From the NCBI GenBank assembly GCA_046260445.1, contig JBHEPF010000145.1, forward strand, positions 12,708 to 76,707: 64,000 nucleotides of DNA, written 5' to 3'. This document shows, piece after piece, positions 8,780 to 18,339 of the stretch (positions are counted from its first letter, which is position 1; every line of letters begins with the position of its first letter). The notes under the pieces are model-generated. The model had not been told where the DNA came from. It saw only the letters and a program-made list of their open reading frames with translations, and did not search any database. This stretch comes from F2B08 sp046260445. GTDB taxonomy: Bacteria > Actinomycetota > Actinomycetes > Actinomycetales > Dermatophilaceae. Position numbers and translations under genes: made by a program.

Positions 8780-8991
8780 GTGGCTGCTGAGATGCCTTCA
8801 TAGACTCGCTTTGCGCTGGTGGATGCAATCACAAGCATCGTCCGCGGGTCCGGAGCCGCGCACCTGTGCGTGCCCCTCTAGGATGAGACCGCCACGCGAT
8901 GTGACCCACCGAACACGCGACCGATGACCCCGCCACACGGGCTCATCGCCGTTGACCACAGCCGCACGACTCGAAAGGGGCATTCTCGCCG
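8780..8991 (+). promoter_or_regulatory. Promoter region of the nuoA-N operon
   Basis: This 212-bp gap must hold the promoter of the roughly 17-kb nuo1 transcript. It contains a perfect dyad, GATGC (8822-8826) and GCATC (8835-8839) with an 8-nt spacer, a candidate operator. Unlike many genes here, nuoA is not leaderless: a GAAAGGGG ribosome binding site lies at 8973-8980, before ATG 8992. A weak TAGGAT hexamer occurs near 8879. No -35 is convincing. Confidence 0.4.
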
Positions 8992-9357
8992 ATGACGAAC
9001 CCCTACGCCCCCATGCTGATCCTCGTCGCTCTCGGCGCGGCATTCGTCCTCTTCTCGGTCGGACTGGCCCAGGTCATCGGCCCCAAGCGCTACAACCGGG
9101 CCAAGGCCGAGGCCTACGAGTGCGGCATCCAGCCCAGCCCGCAGGCGGTGGAGGGCGGCCGCTTCCCGATCAAGTACTACCTCACGGCGATGCTCTTCAT
9201 CATCTTCGACGTGGAGGCGGTCTTCCTCTATCCGTATGCGGTGGCGTTCGACCAGCTGGGCCTGTTCACCCTGCTCGCGATGATCCTCTTCCTGCTCAAC
9301 GCCTTCTTCATCGCCGACGCCTACGTGTGGCGGCGGGGCGGGTTCGAGTGGGACTGA
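8992..9357 (+). CDS. nuoA: NADH-quinone oxidoreductase subunit A
   Basis: Membrane subunit of complex I; three transmembrane helices in 121 residues. It has the conserved quinone-cavity loop YECG (42-45) and the acidic pair FDVE (72-75), both intact, in contrast to NuoA2. It is the first gene of a 14-gene operon in the canonical order A to N. Translation uses a purine-rich ribosome binding site. Confidence 0.97.
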   Translation: MTNPYAPMLILVALGAAFVLFSVGLAQVIGPKRYNRAKAEAYECGIQPSPQAVEGGRFPIKYYLTAMLFIIFDVEAVFLYPYAVAFDQLGLFTLLAMILFLLNAFFIADAYVWRRGGFEWD

Positions 9358-9401
9358 GCCGGCTGCGCGTTCAGGACAGAGAGAACTGACAAGGACATCT
9401 G

Positions 9402-10028
9402 ATGGGTATCGAAGACAAGCTCCCGAGCGGCATCCTGCTCACGACCGTCGAGCAGGTCGCCGGCCTCGGCCGCAAGGCCTCGATGTGGCCGGCGACCTTC
9501 GGGCTGGCGTGCTGCGCGATCGAGATGATGGCCACCGGCACGCCCGACTACGACATCGCGCGCTTCGGGATGGAGCGGTTCGCCGCCACCCCACGGCAGG
9601 CCGACCTGATGATCGTCGCGGGCCGGGTGAGCCAGAAGATGGCCCCCGTCGTCCGGCAGGTCTACGACCAGATGGCCGAGCCGAAGTGGGTCATCTCGAT
9701 GGGCGTGTGCGCGAGTTCGGGCGGGATGTTCAACAACTACGCGATCGTCCAGGGCGTCGACCACATCATTCCGGTCGACATCTATCTGCCGGGCTGTCCG
9801 CCCCGCCCGCAGATGCTGCTCAACGCGATCATCGAGCTGCACAAGCAGGTCCGCCACACCCCGCTCGGCGCCAACCGCCGCAAGGCCGTCGCAGCCGCCG
9901 AGGCCGCTGCGCTCGAGGCGACGCCGACCTCGCGCATGGCCGCCACGCACGTGCACGGGCACCACGAGCTGGCCGGCGCCGAAGGTCCTGACCACCCGTC
10001 CTTCGCCGGAAGGAACCTCCTCGCATGA
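9402..10028 (+). CDS. nuoB: NADH-quinone oxidoreductase subunit B
   Basis: Peripheral-arm subunit that holds the terminal [4Fe-4S] cluster N2, which reduces menaquinone at the NuoB/NuoD interface. In 208 residues the ligands are Cys37, Cys38, Cys103 and Cys132 (GLACCAIE, GVCASSGG, PGCPPRP). A His-rich C-terminal tail of about 40 residues (HVHGHHE) extends beyond the core. The stop overlaps the nuoC ATG. Confidence 0.97.
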   Translation: MGIEDKLPSGILLTTVEQVAGLGRKASMWPATFGLACCAIEMMATGTPDYDIARFGMERFAATPRQADLMIVAGRVSQKMAPVVRQVYDQMAEPKWVISMGVCASSGGMFNNYAIVQGVDHIIPVDIYLPGCPPRPQMLLNAIIELHKQVRHTPLGANRRKAVAAAEAAALEATPTSRMAATHVHGHHELAGAEGPDHPSFAGRNLLA

Positions 10029-10753
10029 GTGAGCAGGACGCCCAGACCCCGCAGTCCGGCAACCTTCCCGCCGGCCCTGGGACGACACCGGATCCGGTGC
10101 AGCGTGGCGAGCGCCGCGGCATGTTCGGGACACAGCGAGGCGGGGACACCTCCGGATACGGCGGTCTCGTCGCCCCGACGCTCTACCCCGGCGCCTCGGT
10201 CCGTCCGTACGGCGGTTACTTCGACGAGGTCGCCGATGAGCTCGAGGTGGCGCTCGGAGGCGCCGACGCGTTCGGCGACGCGGTCTACCGCGTCGTCGCC
10301 GACCGTGGCGAGCTCACGCTGCACGTTCGCCGCGAGAGCCTTCCGACCGTGCTCCAGGCCCTGCGCGACGAGCCCGGCCTGCGCTTCGAGCTCTTCCTCG
10401 GGGTCTCGGGCGTCAACTACCCCGACGACACCGAGGCCGAGCTGCACGCGGTCTACAACTTCCTCTCGATCACGCACGGCAGCCGTCGGGTCCGGGTCGA
10501 GGTCACCTGCCCGGATGAGGATCCGCACATCCCCTCGGCCACCTCGGTCTACCCGGCCGCCGACTGGCACGAGCGCGAGACGTGGGACATGTTCGGCATC
10601 ATCTTCGACGGCCACCCGGCCCTCACCCGCATCCTCATGCCAGACGACTGGCCCGGCCACCCACAGCGCAAGGACTACCCCCTCGGTGGCATCCCGGTCG
10701 AGTACAAGGGCGGCACCATCCCGCCGCCGGACCAGCGGAGGTCGTACAGCTGA
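10025..10753 (+). CDS. nuoC: NADH-quinone oxidoreductase subunit C
   Basis: The 30-kDa peripheral subunit of complex I, 242 residues. The N-terminal ~55 residues are variable and Gly/Pro-rich; the core carries the family signature HERETWDMFGI, FDGHPALTRILMPDDWPGHP and RKDYPLGG. It overlaps nuoB by 4 bp and nuoD by 1 bp. C and D are separate genes here, not the NuoCD fusion of enterobacteria. Confidence 0.97.
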   Translation: MSEQDAQTPQSGNLPAGPGTTPDPVQRGERRGMFGTQRGGDTSGYGGLVAPTLYPGASVRPYGGYFDEVADELEVALGGADAFGDAVYRVVADRGELTLHVRRESLPTVLQALRDEPGLRFELFLGVSGVNYPDDTEAELHAVYNFLSITHGSRRVRVEVTCPDEDPHIPSATSVYPAADWHERETWDMFGIIFDGHPALTRILMPDDWPGHPQRKDYPLGGIPVEYKGGTIPPPDQRRSYS

Positions 10754-12123
10754 TGACCACTCACGAGACCGACAGCTTCGTCTACAGCGACGACGCGACC
10801 CTCGACGGTGAGCACACCTTCGAGTTCGAGGGCCGTGTCTACCAGTCGGCCGGCGGCGACTGGGACGACCTGGTCGACGAGGCCACCTCGCTCAACGAGG
10901 AGCGCATCGTCGTCAACATGGGTCCGCAGCACCCGTCGACCCACGGTGTGCTCCGGCTCGTTCTCGAGCTCGACGGCGAGACCGTCACCGAGGCCCGCGC
11001 CGGCATCGGCTACCTGCACACCGGCATCGAGAAGAACATGGAGTTCCGCACCTGGACCCAGGGCGTGACCTTCTGCACCCGCATGGACTACCTCATGCCG
11101 ATCTTCAACGAGGTGGCGTTCTGCCTCGGCGTCGAGCGGCTCCTCGGCATCGAGGACCAGATCCCCGAGCGGGCCAGCGTCATCCGCGTCCTCATGATGG
11201 AGCTCAACCGGGTCGGCAGCCACATGGTCTGCCTCGCCAGCGGTGGCATGGAGCTCGGCGCGACGACGATCATGACGACCGGCTTCCGGGAGCGGGAGCG
11301 CGTCCTGGCGGTCTTCGAGATGATCACCGGACTGCGGATGAACCATGCCTACATCCGTCCCGGCGGGGTTTCCCAGGACCTGCCGGCCGGCGCGATCGAC
11401 AAGATCAAGGAGATCATCCCCGAGCTGCGGACCGGCCTCGGCGAGCTCGAGAAGCTCCTCAACGAGAACCCCATCCTCAAGGGCCGCCTCAAGGGCATCG
11501 GCTACCTCAGCCTCACCGGGTGCCTCGCCCTCGGCATGACGGGACCGGTCCTTCGGTCGGCCGGCCTGCCGCACGACCTGCGCAAGTCCGACCCGTACTG
11601 CGGCTACGAGACCTATGACTTCGACGTCATCACGCGCGACGGGTGCGACGCATACGACCGGCTCCGCAACCGCATCGACGAGATGTACGTGTCGCTCAAG
11701 ATCGTCGAGCAGGCCGTCGCGCGACTGCAGGAGAGCGTCGGCGAGCCGGTCATGGTGACCGACAAGAAGATCGCCTGGCCGGCCCAGCTCTCGGTCGGCG
11801 CTGACGGGATGGGGAACAGCCTCGACCACATCCGCGAGATCATGGGTACCTCGATGGAGGCCCTCATCCATCACTTCAAGCTCGTCACCGAGGGCTTCCG
11901 CGTTCCGCCGGGGCAGGCCTACGTCGCGATCGAGTCCCCGAAGGGCGAGCTCGGCTGCCACGTCGTCTCCGACGGTGGCACGCGTCCGTTCCGGGCCCAC
12001 TTCCGGGACCCGAGCTTCCACAACCTCCAGGCTGTCGCGGCGATGTGCGAGGGCGGCATGCTCGCCGACGTCATCGTCGCGGTCGCCTCCATCGACCCCG
12101 TCATGGGAGGGGTGGACCGCTAG
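10753..12123 (+). CDS. nuoD: NADH-quinone oxidoreductase subunit D
   Basis: The 49-kDa subunit, which forms the quinone-reduction site with NuoB. The 456 residues include GPQHPSTHGVLR, with the His of the quinone site, then YLHTGIEK, RIDEMYVSLK and the C-terminal block ESPKGELGCHV. It is the only nuoD in the window. Since the second cluster lacks one, this protein is the only visible partner that could complete a NuoB2-based complex. Confidence 0.97.
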   Translation: MTTHETDSFVYSDDATLDGEHTFEFEGRVYQSAGGDWDDLVDEATSLNEERIVVNMGPQHPSTHGVLRLVLELDGETVTEARAGIGYLHTGIEKNMEFRTWTQGVTFCTRMDYLMPIFNEVAFCLGVERLLGIEDQIPERASVIRVLMMELNRVGSHMVCLASGGMELGATTIMTTGFRERERVLAVFEMITGLRMNHAYIRPGGVSQDLPAGAIDKIKEIIPELRTGLGELEKLLNENPILKGRLKGIGYLSLTGCLALGMTGPVLRSAGLPHDLRKSDPYCGYETYDFDVITRDGCDAYDRLRNRIDEMYVSLKIVEQAVARLQESVGEPVMVTDKKIAWPAQLSVGADGMGNSLDHIREIMGTSMEALIHHFKLVTEGFRVPPGQAYVAIESPKGELGCHVVSDGGTRPFRAHFRDPSFHNLQAVAAMCEGGMLADVIVAVASIDPVMGGVDR

Positions 12124-13137
12124 ATGTCTGCCAACTTCGGACTGCAGACCGCGTCGGGCCACTTCGAGGTGCCCGAGGAGTCCAAGACGCCCTACCCGCC
12201 GGACGTCGAGGCGACCCTGCGCGATGACGCTGCGCAGATCATCGCGCGCTACCCGCAGCATCGCTCGGCCCTGCTGCCGATGCTCCACCTCGTCCAGTCC
12301 GTCGACGGCTACATCACCGGTCGTGGACTCGACCTGTGCGCGGAGCTGCTCGACCTCACCACAGCGGAGGTCTCCGGGGTCGCGACGTTCTACACGCAGT
12401 ACAAACGACACCCGAACGGCGAGTACACCGTCGGCGTGTGCACCAACACGCTGTGCGCCATCATGGGCGGCGACGAGATCTGGGACGCGGTCTCGGAGCA
12501 CCTCGGTATCGGCCACGACGAGACGACCGAAGACGGCAGGATCACGCTCGAGCGGGTCGAGTGCAACGCCGCGTGCGACTACGCGCCGGTCGTCATGACG
12601 AACTGGGAGTTCTTCGACAACCAGACCCCGCAGTCCACCATCGCGCTCGTCGACGACCTGCGGGCGGGCACCCCGGTGACTCCGACCCGGGGCCCACGCC
12701 AGGTGCGGACGTTCAAAGAGGTCTCCCGCGTCCTGGCGGGCTTCCAGGACGGACTCGCCGACGAGGGCGTCGGGGCAGGACGGCCCTCGGTCGTCGGACT
12801 CGAGCTCGCCAAGGAGAACGGCTGGGAGGCCCCCCGGGCGGCCCAGCCGACCGCAGAATCGCAGGAGGCCGACGTGGAGTCCGCACCGAAGGAGAGCGAC
12901 GGCGACGCGCCGGGCCGCACCGAGGTCACGCCGAAGAGCCCCGAGTCCGCGGCCGGAACCCAGGCCGCCCCGAAGGCGACCGACCCTGCCGATGAGGCGA
13001 GCGGGCCGCACGCCAAGGACGCCGACGAGGTCACCGCCCCCGACTCGGCGGCCAACGAAGGTCGCGACGAGATCCAGGACATCGGCATGACGGATCCCGA
13101 TGAGGTCAAGGGCGACGGCGAGGGAGAGACAAGATGA
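12124..13137 (+). CDS. nuoE: NADH-quinone oxidoreductase subunit E with acidic C-terminal tail
   Basis: The 24-kDa subunit with a thioredoxin-like fold and [2Fe-2S] cluster N1a. The ligands are Cys106, Cys111, Cys147 and Cys151. The NuoE core ends near residue 235. The remaining ~100 residues are a low-complexity tail rich in Asp, Glu, Ala, Pro and Lys with no recognisable domain, so the 337-residue protein is roughly 100 residues longer than the family norm. The tail reads in frame into the 4-bp overlap with nuoF, so it is genuinely coded. Confidence 0.95.
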   Translation: MSANFGLQTASGHFEVPEESKTPYPPDVEATLRDDAAQIIARYPQHRSALLPMLHLVQSVDGYITGRGLDLCAELLDLTTAEVSGVATFYTQYKRHPNGEYTVGVCTNTLCAIMGGDEIWDAVSEHLGIGHDETTEDGRITLERVECNAACDYAPVVMTNWEFFDNQTPQSTIALVDDLRAGTPVTPTRGPRQVRTFKEVSRVLAGFQDGLADEGVGAGRPSVVGLELAKENGWEAPRAAQPTAESQEADVESAPKESDGDAPGRTEVTPKSPESAAGTQAAPKATDPADEASGPHAKDADEVTAPDSAANEGRDEIQDIGMTDPDEVKGDGEGETR

Positions 13138-14441
13138 CAACGCTGACGCCGATTCTCACGAAGTTCTGGGACCATCCGCAGTCCTGGACCCTGGCGACCT
13201 ACGAGGACAACGAGGGATACCAGGCCCTCGACAAGGCTCTCGCCGCCGACCCGGCGGAGCTGGTGCAGGTGGCCAAGGACTCCGGCCTGCGGGGCCGTGG
13301 CGGGGCGGGATTCCCGACCGGCATGAAGTGGGGGTTCCTCCCGCCGCCCGACGGTGGCCCCCGCTACCTCGTCGTCAACGCCGACGAGTCCGAGCCGGGC
13401 ACGTGCAAGGACACGCCACTCATGATGGCGGCACCGCACATCCTCATCGAGGGGATGGTGATCACCTCCTACGCGATCGGCTGCAACCACGCCTTCATCT
13501 ACATCCGCGGTGAGATCGTGCACGTCTACCGTCGGCTGCTGCGCGCGGTCGAGGAGGCCTACGCCGCAGGCCATCTCGGCAAGGACATTCACGGGTCCGG
13601 GTTCGACCTCGACATCACCGTCCACGCCGGAGCCGGCGCCTACATCTGTGGCGAGGAGACCGCGCTCCTCGACAGCCTGGAGGGCCGTCGCGGCCAGCCA
13701 CGCAGCAAGCCGCCGTTCCCGGCCGTCGCCGGTCTGTATGCGCGACCCACCGTCGTCAACAACGTCGAGTCGATCGCCTCGATCCCGCCGATCGTCCTGC
13801 ACGGAGACGAGTGGTTCGCAGACATGGGCACCGAGGGGTCGAAGGGCTTCGGCATCTTCAGCCTCTCCGGGCACGTCGAGCGCCCGGGCCAGTACGAAGC
13901 ACCCCTCGGCATCACGATGCGCGAGCTGCTCGACATGGCCGGCGGTGTGCGGGGTGGCAAGAGGGTCAAGTTCTGGACCCCCGGTGGTTCGTCCACACCG
14001 CTGTTCACCGACCAGCACCTCGACATCCCGCTCGACTTCGACAGCGTCGCCAAGGCCGGTTCCATGCTCGGCACCCGGGCGCTGCAGGTGTTCGACGAGA
14101 CCGTCTGCGTCGTGCGCGCCGTCGACCGGTGGACCGACTTCTACAAGCACGAGTCCTGCGGCAAGTGCACCCCGTGCCGGGAGGGTACGTGGTGGCTCAA
14201 GCAGATCCTCGGACGCCTCGAGAACGGTCAGGGTGACGAGGAGGACGTCGAGAAGCTCCTCGACATCTGTGACAACATCCTCGGTCGGTCGTTCTGCGCC
14301 CTCGCCGACGGTGCGACCTCACCGATCACGAGCAGCATCGAGTACTTCCGGGACGAGTACCTCCAGCACCTGGAGCTGGGGCACTGCCCGTTCGACCCCA
14401 AGGCTGCGACTCTCTTCGAGAAGGAAGGCGCGACCCTGTGA
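13134..14441 (+). CDS. nuoF: NADH-quinone oxidoreductase subunit F
   Basis: NADH-binding 51-kDa flavoprotein. The 435 residues show the glycine-rich NADH/FMN motif GRGGAGFPTG (54-63), the FMN block NADESEPGT and the N3 [4Fe-4S] ligands Cys342, Cys345, Cys348 (ESCGKCTPCREG) and Cys388. It overlaps nuoE and nuoG by 4 bp each. No counterpart exists in the second nuo cluster. Confidence 0.97.
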   Translation: MTTLTPILTKFWDHPQSWTLATYEDNEGYQALDKALAADPAELVQVAKDSGLRGRGGAGFPTGMKWGFLPPPDGGPRYLVVNADESEPGTCKDTPLMMAAPHILIEGMVITSYAIGCNHAFIYIRGEIVHVYRRLLRAVEEAYAAGHLGKDIHGSGFDLDITVHAGAGAYICGEETALLDSLEGRRGQPRSKPPFPAVAGLYARPTVVNNVESIASIPPIVLHGDEWFADMGTEGSKGFGIFSLSGHVERPGQYEAPLGITMRELLDMAGGVRGGKRVKFWTPGGSSTPLFTDQHLDIPLDFDSVAKAGSMLGTRALQVFDETVCVVRAVDRWTDFYKHESCGKCTPCREGTWWLKQILGRLENGQGDEEDVEKLLDICDNILGRSFCALADGATSPITSSIEYFRDEYLQHLELGHCPFDPKAATLFEKEGATL

Positions 14442-16915
14442 CCACCGCTCCCGAGAAGTCCCCGGTGAAGGACGACCTCGTCACGCTCACCATCGACGGC
14501 GTGGAGGTCAGCGTGCCCAAGGGCACGCTGATCATCCGCGCTGCCGAAGAGGTCGGGATCGAGGTCCCGCGGTTCTGCGACCACCCCGGCCTGGACCCGG
14601 TCGGCGCCTGCCGGCAGTGTCTGGTCGAGGTGTGGATGCCCGGCCGACCCGGACCGGACGGCACCCCGGGCGAGCCGAGCCAGATGCAGGGGCCTCCCGG
14701 GCGGATGAAGCCGCAGGCATCGTGCACCATGACCGTGGCACCGGGCATGGTCGTCAAGACCCAGTTGACCTCTCCGGCCATCGACAAGGCCCAGCAGGGC
14801 GTGATGGAGTTCCTCCTCGTCAACCACCCGCTCGACTGCCCGGTCTGTGACAAGGGCGGCGAGTGCCCGCTGCAGAACCAGGCGATGAGCCACGGCCGAG
14901 CCACCTCCCGCTTCGAGGACTCCAAGCGGACCTACCCCAAGCCGATCAATATCAGCAGCCAGGTCCTTCTGGATCGCGAGCGCTGTGTCCTCTGCGCGCG
15001 GTGCACCCGCTTCTCCGACCAGATCGCCGGCGACCCGTTCATCGCGCTCGTCGAGCGCGGGGCGCTGCAGCAGGTCGGCATCTACGAGGAGCAGCCGTTC
15101 GAGTCGTACTTCTCGGGCAACACCGTCCAGATCTGCCCGGTCGGCGCTCTCACCGGGGCCGCCTACCGCTTCCGGGCGCGACCCTTCGACCTCGTGTCGA
15201 CGCAGAGTGTCTGCGAGCACTGTGCGAGCGGCTGCGCCCAGCGCACCGACCATCGTCGCGGCCAGGTCATGCGCCGGATGGCCGGCTATGACCCGGCTGT
15301 CAACGAGGAGTGGAACTGTGACAAGGGCCGGTGGGCCTTCACCTACCCACTCGTCGGCGACCGCCTGCAGTTCCCGATGGTGCGTGAGGACGGCGTCCTG
15401 CGTGTCGCGTCCTGGCCCGAAGCCCTCGCCGCCGCGGCCGACGGCCTCGCTGCCGCCGGCGCAGCCGGTCCCTCGGGCGTGGGGGTGCTCGTCGGTGGGC
15501 GCGTGAGCATGGAGGACGCCTACGCCTACACCGCCTTGGCCCAGCAGGCGCTCGGCGGCGCCGACATCGACTTCCGCGCCCGGCCGCACTCGGCCGAGGA
15601 GGCCGACTTCCTCGCCAGCACCGTGCGCGGCACGACGCCCGAGACCGGCGGCGTGACCTACGATGACCTCGAGCGTGCCGGCAGCGTGCTGCTCGTCGGC
15701 TTCGAGCCCGAGGACGAGTCCCCGATCGTCTTCCTGCGCCTGCGCAAGGCGTTCCGCACGAACAGGACGGCCGTGTATGCGGTGGCTCCGCTGCCCACCC
15801 GTGGCCTCGCCAAGGTCGGGGGCACGCTTCTCGCGTCGGCTCCCGGCACCGAGGCCCAGGTCCTCGACGGCATCACGCAGGGGTCCGACCGGGCCACCGA
15901 GTCGATGACCAAGGCCGGCGAGGCGCTGCGCGCCGACGGCGCGATCATTCTCGTCGGCGAACGGCTGGCCGGTGTTCCGGGCGGGCTGTCGGCCGCCCGG
16001 CGGCTCGCCGAGGCAACCGGTGCCAAACTCGCGTGGATCCCGCGCCGGGCAGGTGAGCGTGGTGCCCTGGAGGTCGGCGCGCTCTCCGGTCGTGGCACTG
16101 CCGCGATGCTCTCCGACGCAGCCGTGGGCAGGGTCGGCGGCCTCGTCGTCGGTGGCGTGGACCCCTACGACATCGTCAGTGCAGGGCCCGAAGCCGACGG
16201 CCTGGACACCGAGGACGTGCTCGAGGGCCTGCGCCGAGCGTTCGTCGTCAGCCTCGAGGTCCGCGAGTCTGCCGTCACCGAGCTCGCCGACGTCGTGCTT
16301 CCGGTCGCTCCGCACGCAGAGAAGGCAGGCACCTTCCTTACCTGGGAGGGCCGGGCGCGACCCTTCGCCGCAGCCCTGGACAGCGGCGCCATGAGCGACT
16401 ACCGCGTGCTCGACATGCTCGCCACCGAGATGGGCGCCGCGATCAACACGCGCACGCTCACCGCCATCCGCGGCCAGCTCGCTTCCGCCCCGGCCACGGC
16501 CGCCACCACCGCGCCGGACGTGGCCGCGAGCATGCCTGCGGAGCCGGGAACCGGCCAGGTGCTCCTCGCGACCTGGCACCACCTTCTCGATATGGGCCGG
16601 ATGCAGGACGGTGAGCCGTTCCTCGCAGGGACGGCCCCGGCGACGATCGCCAGGGTCTCCGCGGGGACGGCCGAGGCCTTCGGCCTGCAGGACGGTGACG
16701 TCGTCGAGGTGAGCACCTCTGCCGGTAGTCTCGTCCTGCCGCTCATGGTGACGGAGGGCATGGTCGACCACGTCGTCTGGATGCCGACCAACTCGGCCGG
16801 CGCTCCCGTTCGCTCCGCACTCGGCGCCGACTCCGGAGCGGTCGTCGGACTGCGCAAGGCAGCCCGCGACGTGACGGAAGCCACCGCTGTGCTGACTGAG
16901 GATGGTGTCGCATGA
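14438..16915 (+). CDS. nuoG: NADH-quinone oxidoreductase subunit G
   Basis: The 75-kDa iron-sulfur subunit, 825 residues. The N-terminal ferredoxin domain has Cys47, Cys58 and Cys61 plus a downstream Cys for [2Fe-2S] N1b. The His/Cys cluster motif is in CPVCDKGGECPLQ, followed by a ferredoxin-like set in CVLCARC and further ligands in CEHCASGC. The long C-terminal molybdopterin-oxidoreductase-like domain is retained, as in other actinobacteria, but probably serves only structurally. The start is GTG, overlapping nuoF. Confidence 0.96.
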   Translation: MTTAPEKSPVKDDLVTLTIDGVEVSVPKGTLIIRAAEEVGIEVPRFCDHPGLDPVGACRQCLVEVWMPGRPGPDGTPGEPSQMQGPPGRMKPQASCTMTVAPGMVVKTQLTSPAIDKAQQGVMEFLLVNHPLDCPVCDKGGECPLQNQAMSHGRATSRFEDSKRTYPKPINISSQVLLDRERCVLCARCTRFSDQIAGDPFIALVERGALQQVGIYEEQPFESYFSGNTVQICPVGALTGAAYRFRARPFDLVSTQSVCEHCASGCAQRTDHRRGQVMRRMAGYDPAVNEEWNCDKGRWAFTYPLVGDRLQFPMVREDGVLRVASWPEALAAAADGLAAAGAAGPSGVGVLVGGRVSMEDAYAYTALAQQALGGADIDFRARPHSAEEADFLASTVRGTTPETGGVTYDDLERAGSVLLVGFEPEDESPIVFLRLRKAFRTNRTAVYAVAPLPTRGLAKVGGTLLASAPGTEAQVLDGITQGSDRATESMTKAGEALRADGAIILVGERLAGVPGGLSAARRLAEATGAKLAWIPRRAGERGALEVGALSGRGTAAMLSDAAVGRVGGLVVGGVDPYDIVSAGPEADGLDTEDVLEGLRRAFVVSLEVRESAVTELADVVLPVAPHAEKAGTFLTWEGRARPFAAALDSGAMSDYRVLDMLATEMGAAINTRTLTAIRGQLASAPATAATTAPDVAASMPAEPGTGQVLLATWHHLLDMGRMQDGEPFLAGTAPATIARVSAGTAEAFGLQDGDVVEVSTSAGSLVLPLMVTEGMVDHVVWMPTNSAGAPVRSALGADSGAVVGLRKAARDVTEATAVLTEDGVA

Positions 16916-18336
16916 TCACGCAGATCATCCTGACCGGCCTTCCGGCGTTCGTCGCCGACGGCGCCCGGGAGAATCCCCTCGCCGACTTCAGCGACACCCC
17001 GCTGTGGCTGTCGGCGCTCAAGGCGGTGATGGTCTTCGCCTATCTGCTGATCCAGGTCCTGCTCGTCATCTGGTTCGAGCGGCGCGTCATCGGCCGGATG
17101 CAGCAGCGTCCGGGTCCGAACCGCAACGGCCCGTTCGGCCTGCTCCAGTCGCTGGCCGACGGCGTGAAGTCGATACTCAAGGAGGACCTGCGACCCAAGG
17201 CGTCCGACATGGTCGTCTTCACCCTCGCGCCGATCGTCTTCGCCTCGATGGCCTTCGTCGCGTTCTCGATCATCCCGCTCGGGCCCGACGTCTCGATGTT
17301 CGGGTACCGGACCCCCCTGCAGCTGACCGACTTCTCCGTCGCGGTTCTTCTCGTGCTGGCCGCGGCCGGTGTCGCCGCCTACGGCGTCATCATGGCGGGC
17401 TGGGCCTCGGGGTCGACCTACCCCCTCCTCGGTGGGCTGCGCAGCAGCGCACAGATCATCTCCTACGAGATCGCCATGGGACTCTCGCTCGTGGCGGTGT
17501 TCATCTACGCCGGCTCGATGTCGACCTCGCAGATCGTCGCCGCTCAGGCCGAGCAGGGCTGGTTCATCATCGCCGCAGCCTTCTCTTTCGTTGTCTACGT
17601 CATCACGATGGTCGGTGAGACCAACCGGCTGCCGTTCGACCTCGCCGAGGGTGAGGGCGAGATCGTCGGAGGCTACTTCACCGAGTACTCCGGGATGCGC
17701 TTCGCGATGTTCTTCCTCGCCGAGTACATCAACATGTTCACCGTCTCGGCGATCGCGACCACGCTGTTCCTCGGTGGCTGGCAGGCGCCTCCCGGCATCG
17801 CCGCCATCAACGACGGCATGTTCAACGAGGGCTGGTGGGGCCTGCTGTGGTTCACCCTCAAGATGTGGATGTTCATGTTCATGTTCGTCTGGCTGCGGGG
17901 CACCCTCCCGCGGACCCGCTACGACCAGTTCATGAAGTTCGGCTGGAAGTTCCTCATCCCCGCCTCGCTGGTCTGGATCCTGCTCGTCGCTCTCGTGCGC
18001 GGAGCGGACGCCGGCTTCTTCGGCGACAGCACCTTCGGGATCCTCGGCCGGGACTTCCCGGTGCCGGTCCTGTTCATCCTCGGCGCGGCCCTGCTGATCA
18101 TGGTCGGCGCGTTCGCCCTCTGGGACCGGGCCGCCGAGCGGCGGGCGGGCGCCCAGGCCCCGGTGTTCAACGAGGAGATCGACCCGTTCGCGGGTGGCTA
18201 CCCCGTGCCACCGCTGCCCGGGCAGCGGCTCGTCGAGCGCACCCGCGCACGCGAGGGCCAGCCCACGCATACCGATGACCACACCGAAGAGCCCGGGGCC
18301 GGCGACACCGTCGTCGTCTCGGGCAAGGAGGGCTGA
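16912..18336 (+). CDS. nuoH: NADH-quinone oxidoreductase subunit H
   Basis: Membrane subunit at the joint of the two arms; it lines the quinone channel. The 474 residues have eight or more hydrophobic helices and the signature ETNRLPFDLAEGEGEIVGGY with its acidic cluster, then FTEYSGMRF. The last ~60 residues are a polar tail typical of actinobacterial NuoH. It overlaps nuoG by 4 bp. Confidence 0.96.
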   Translation: MITQIILTGLPAFVADGARENPLADFSDTPLWLSALKAVMVFAYLLIQVLLVIWFERRVIGRMQQRPGPNRNGPFGLLQSLADGVKSILKEDLRPKASDMVVFTLAPIVFASMAFVAFSIIPLGPDVSMFGYRTPLQLTDFSVAVLLVLAAAGVAAYGVIMAGWASGSTYPLLGGLRSSAQIISYEIAMGLSLVAVFIYAGSMSTSQIVAAQAEQGWFIIAAAFSFVVYVITMVGETNRLPFDLAEGEGEIVGGYFTEYSGMRFAMFFLAEYINMFTVSAIATTLFLGGWQAPPGIAAINDGMFNEGWWGLLWFTLKMWMFMFMFVWLRGTLPRTRYDQFMKFGWKFLIPASLVWILLVALVRGADAGFFGDSTFGILGRDFPVPVLFILGAALLIMVGAFALWDRAAERRAGAQAPVFNEEIDPFAGGYPVPPLPGQRLVERTRAREGQPTHTDDHTEEPGAGDTVVVSGKEG

Positions 18337-18339
18337 GCG

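Noticed and set aside
10675..13140. 821-codon open frame on the minus strand across nuoD and nuoE
   Set aside because: It is antisense to well-supported nuo genes, its translation is low-complexity and Asp/Gly/Val-rich, and it has no family motif. High GC produces such frames.
14228..16771. 847-codon minus-strand frame antisense to nuoG
   Set aside because: Same reason: the plus strand holds complete NuoG motifs in this interval.
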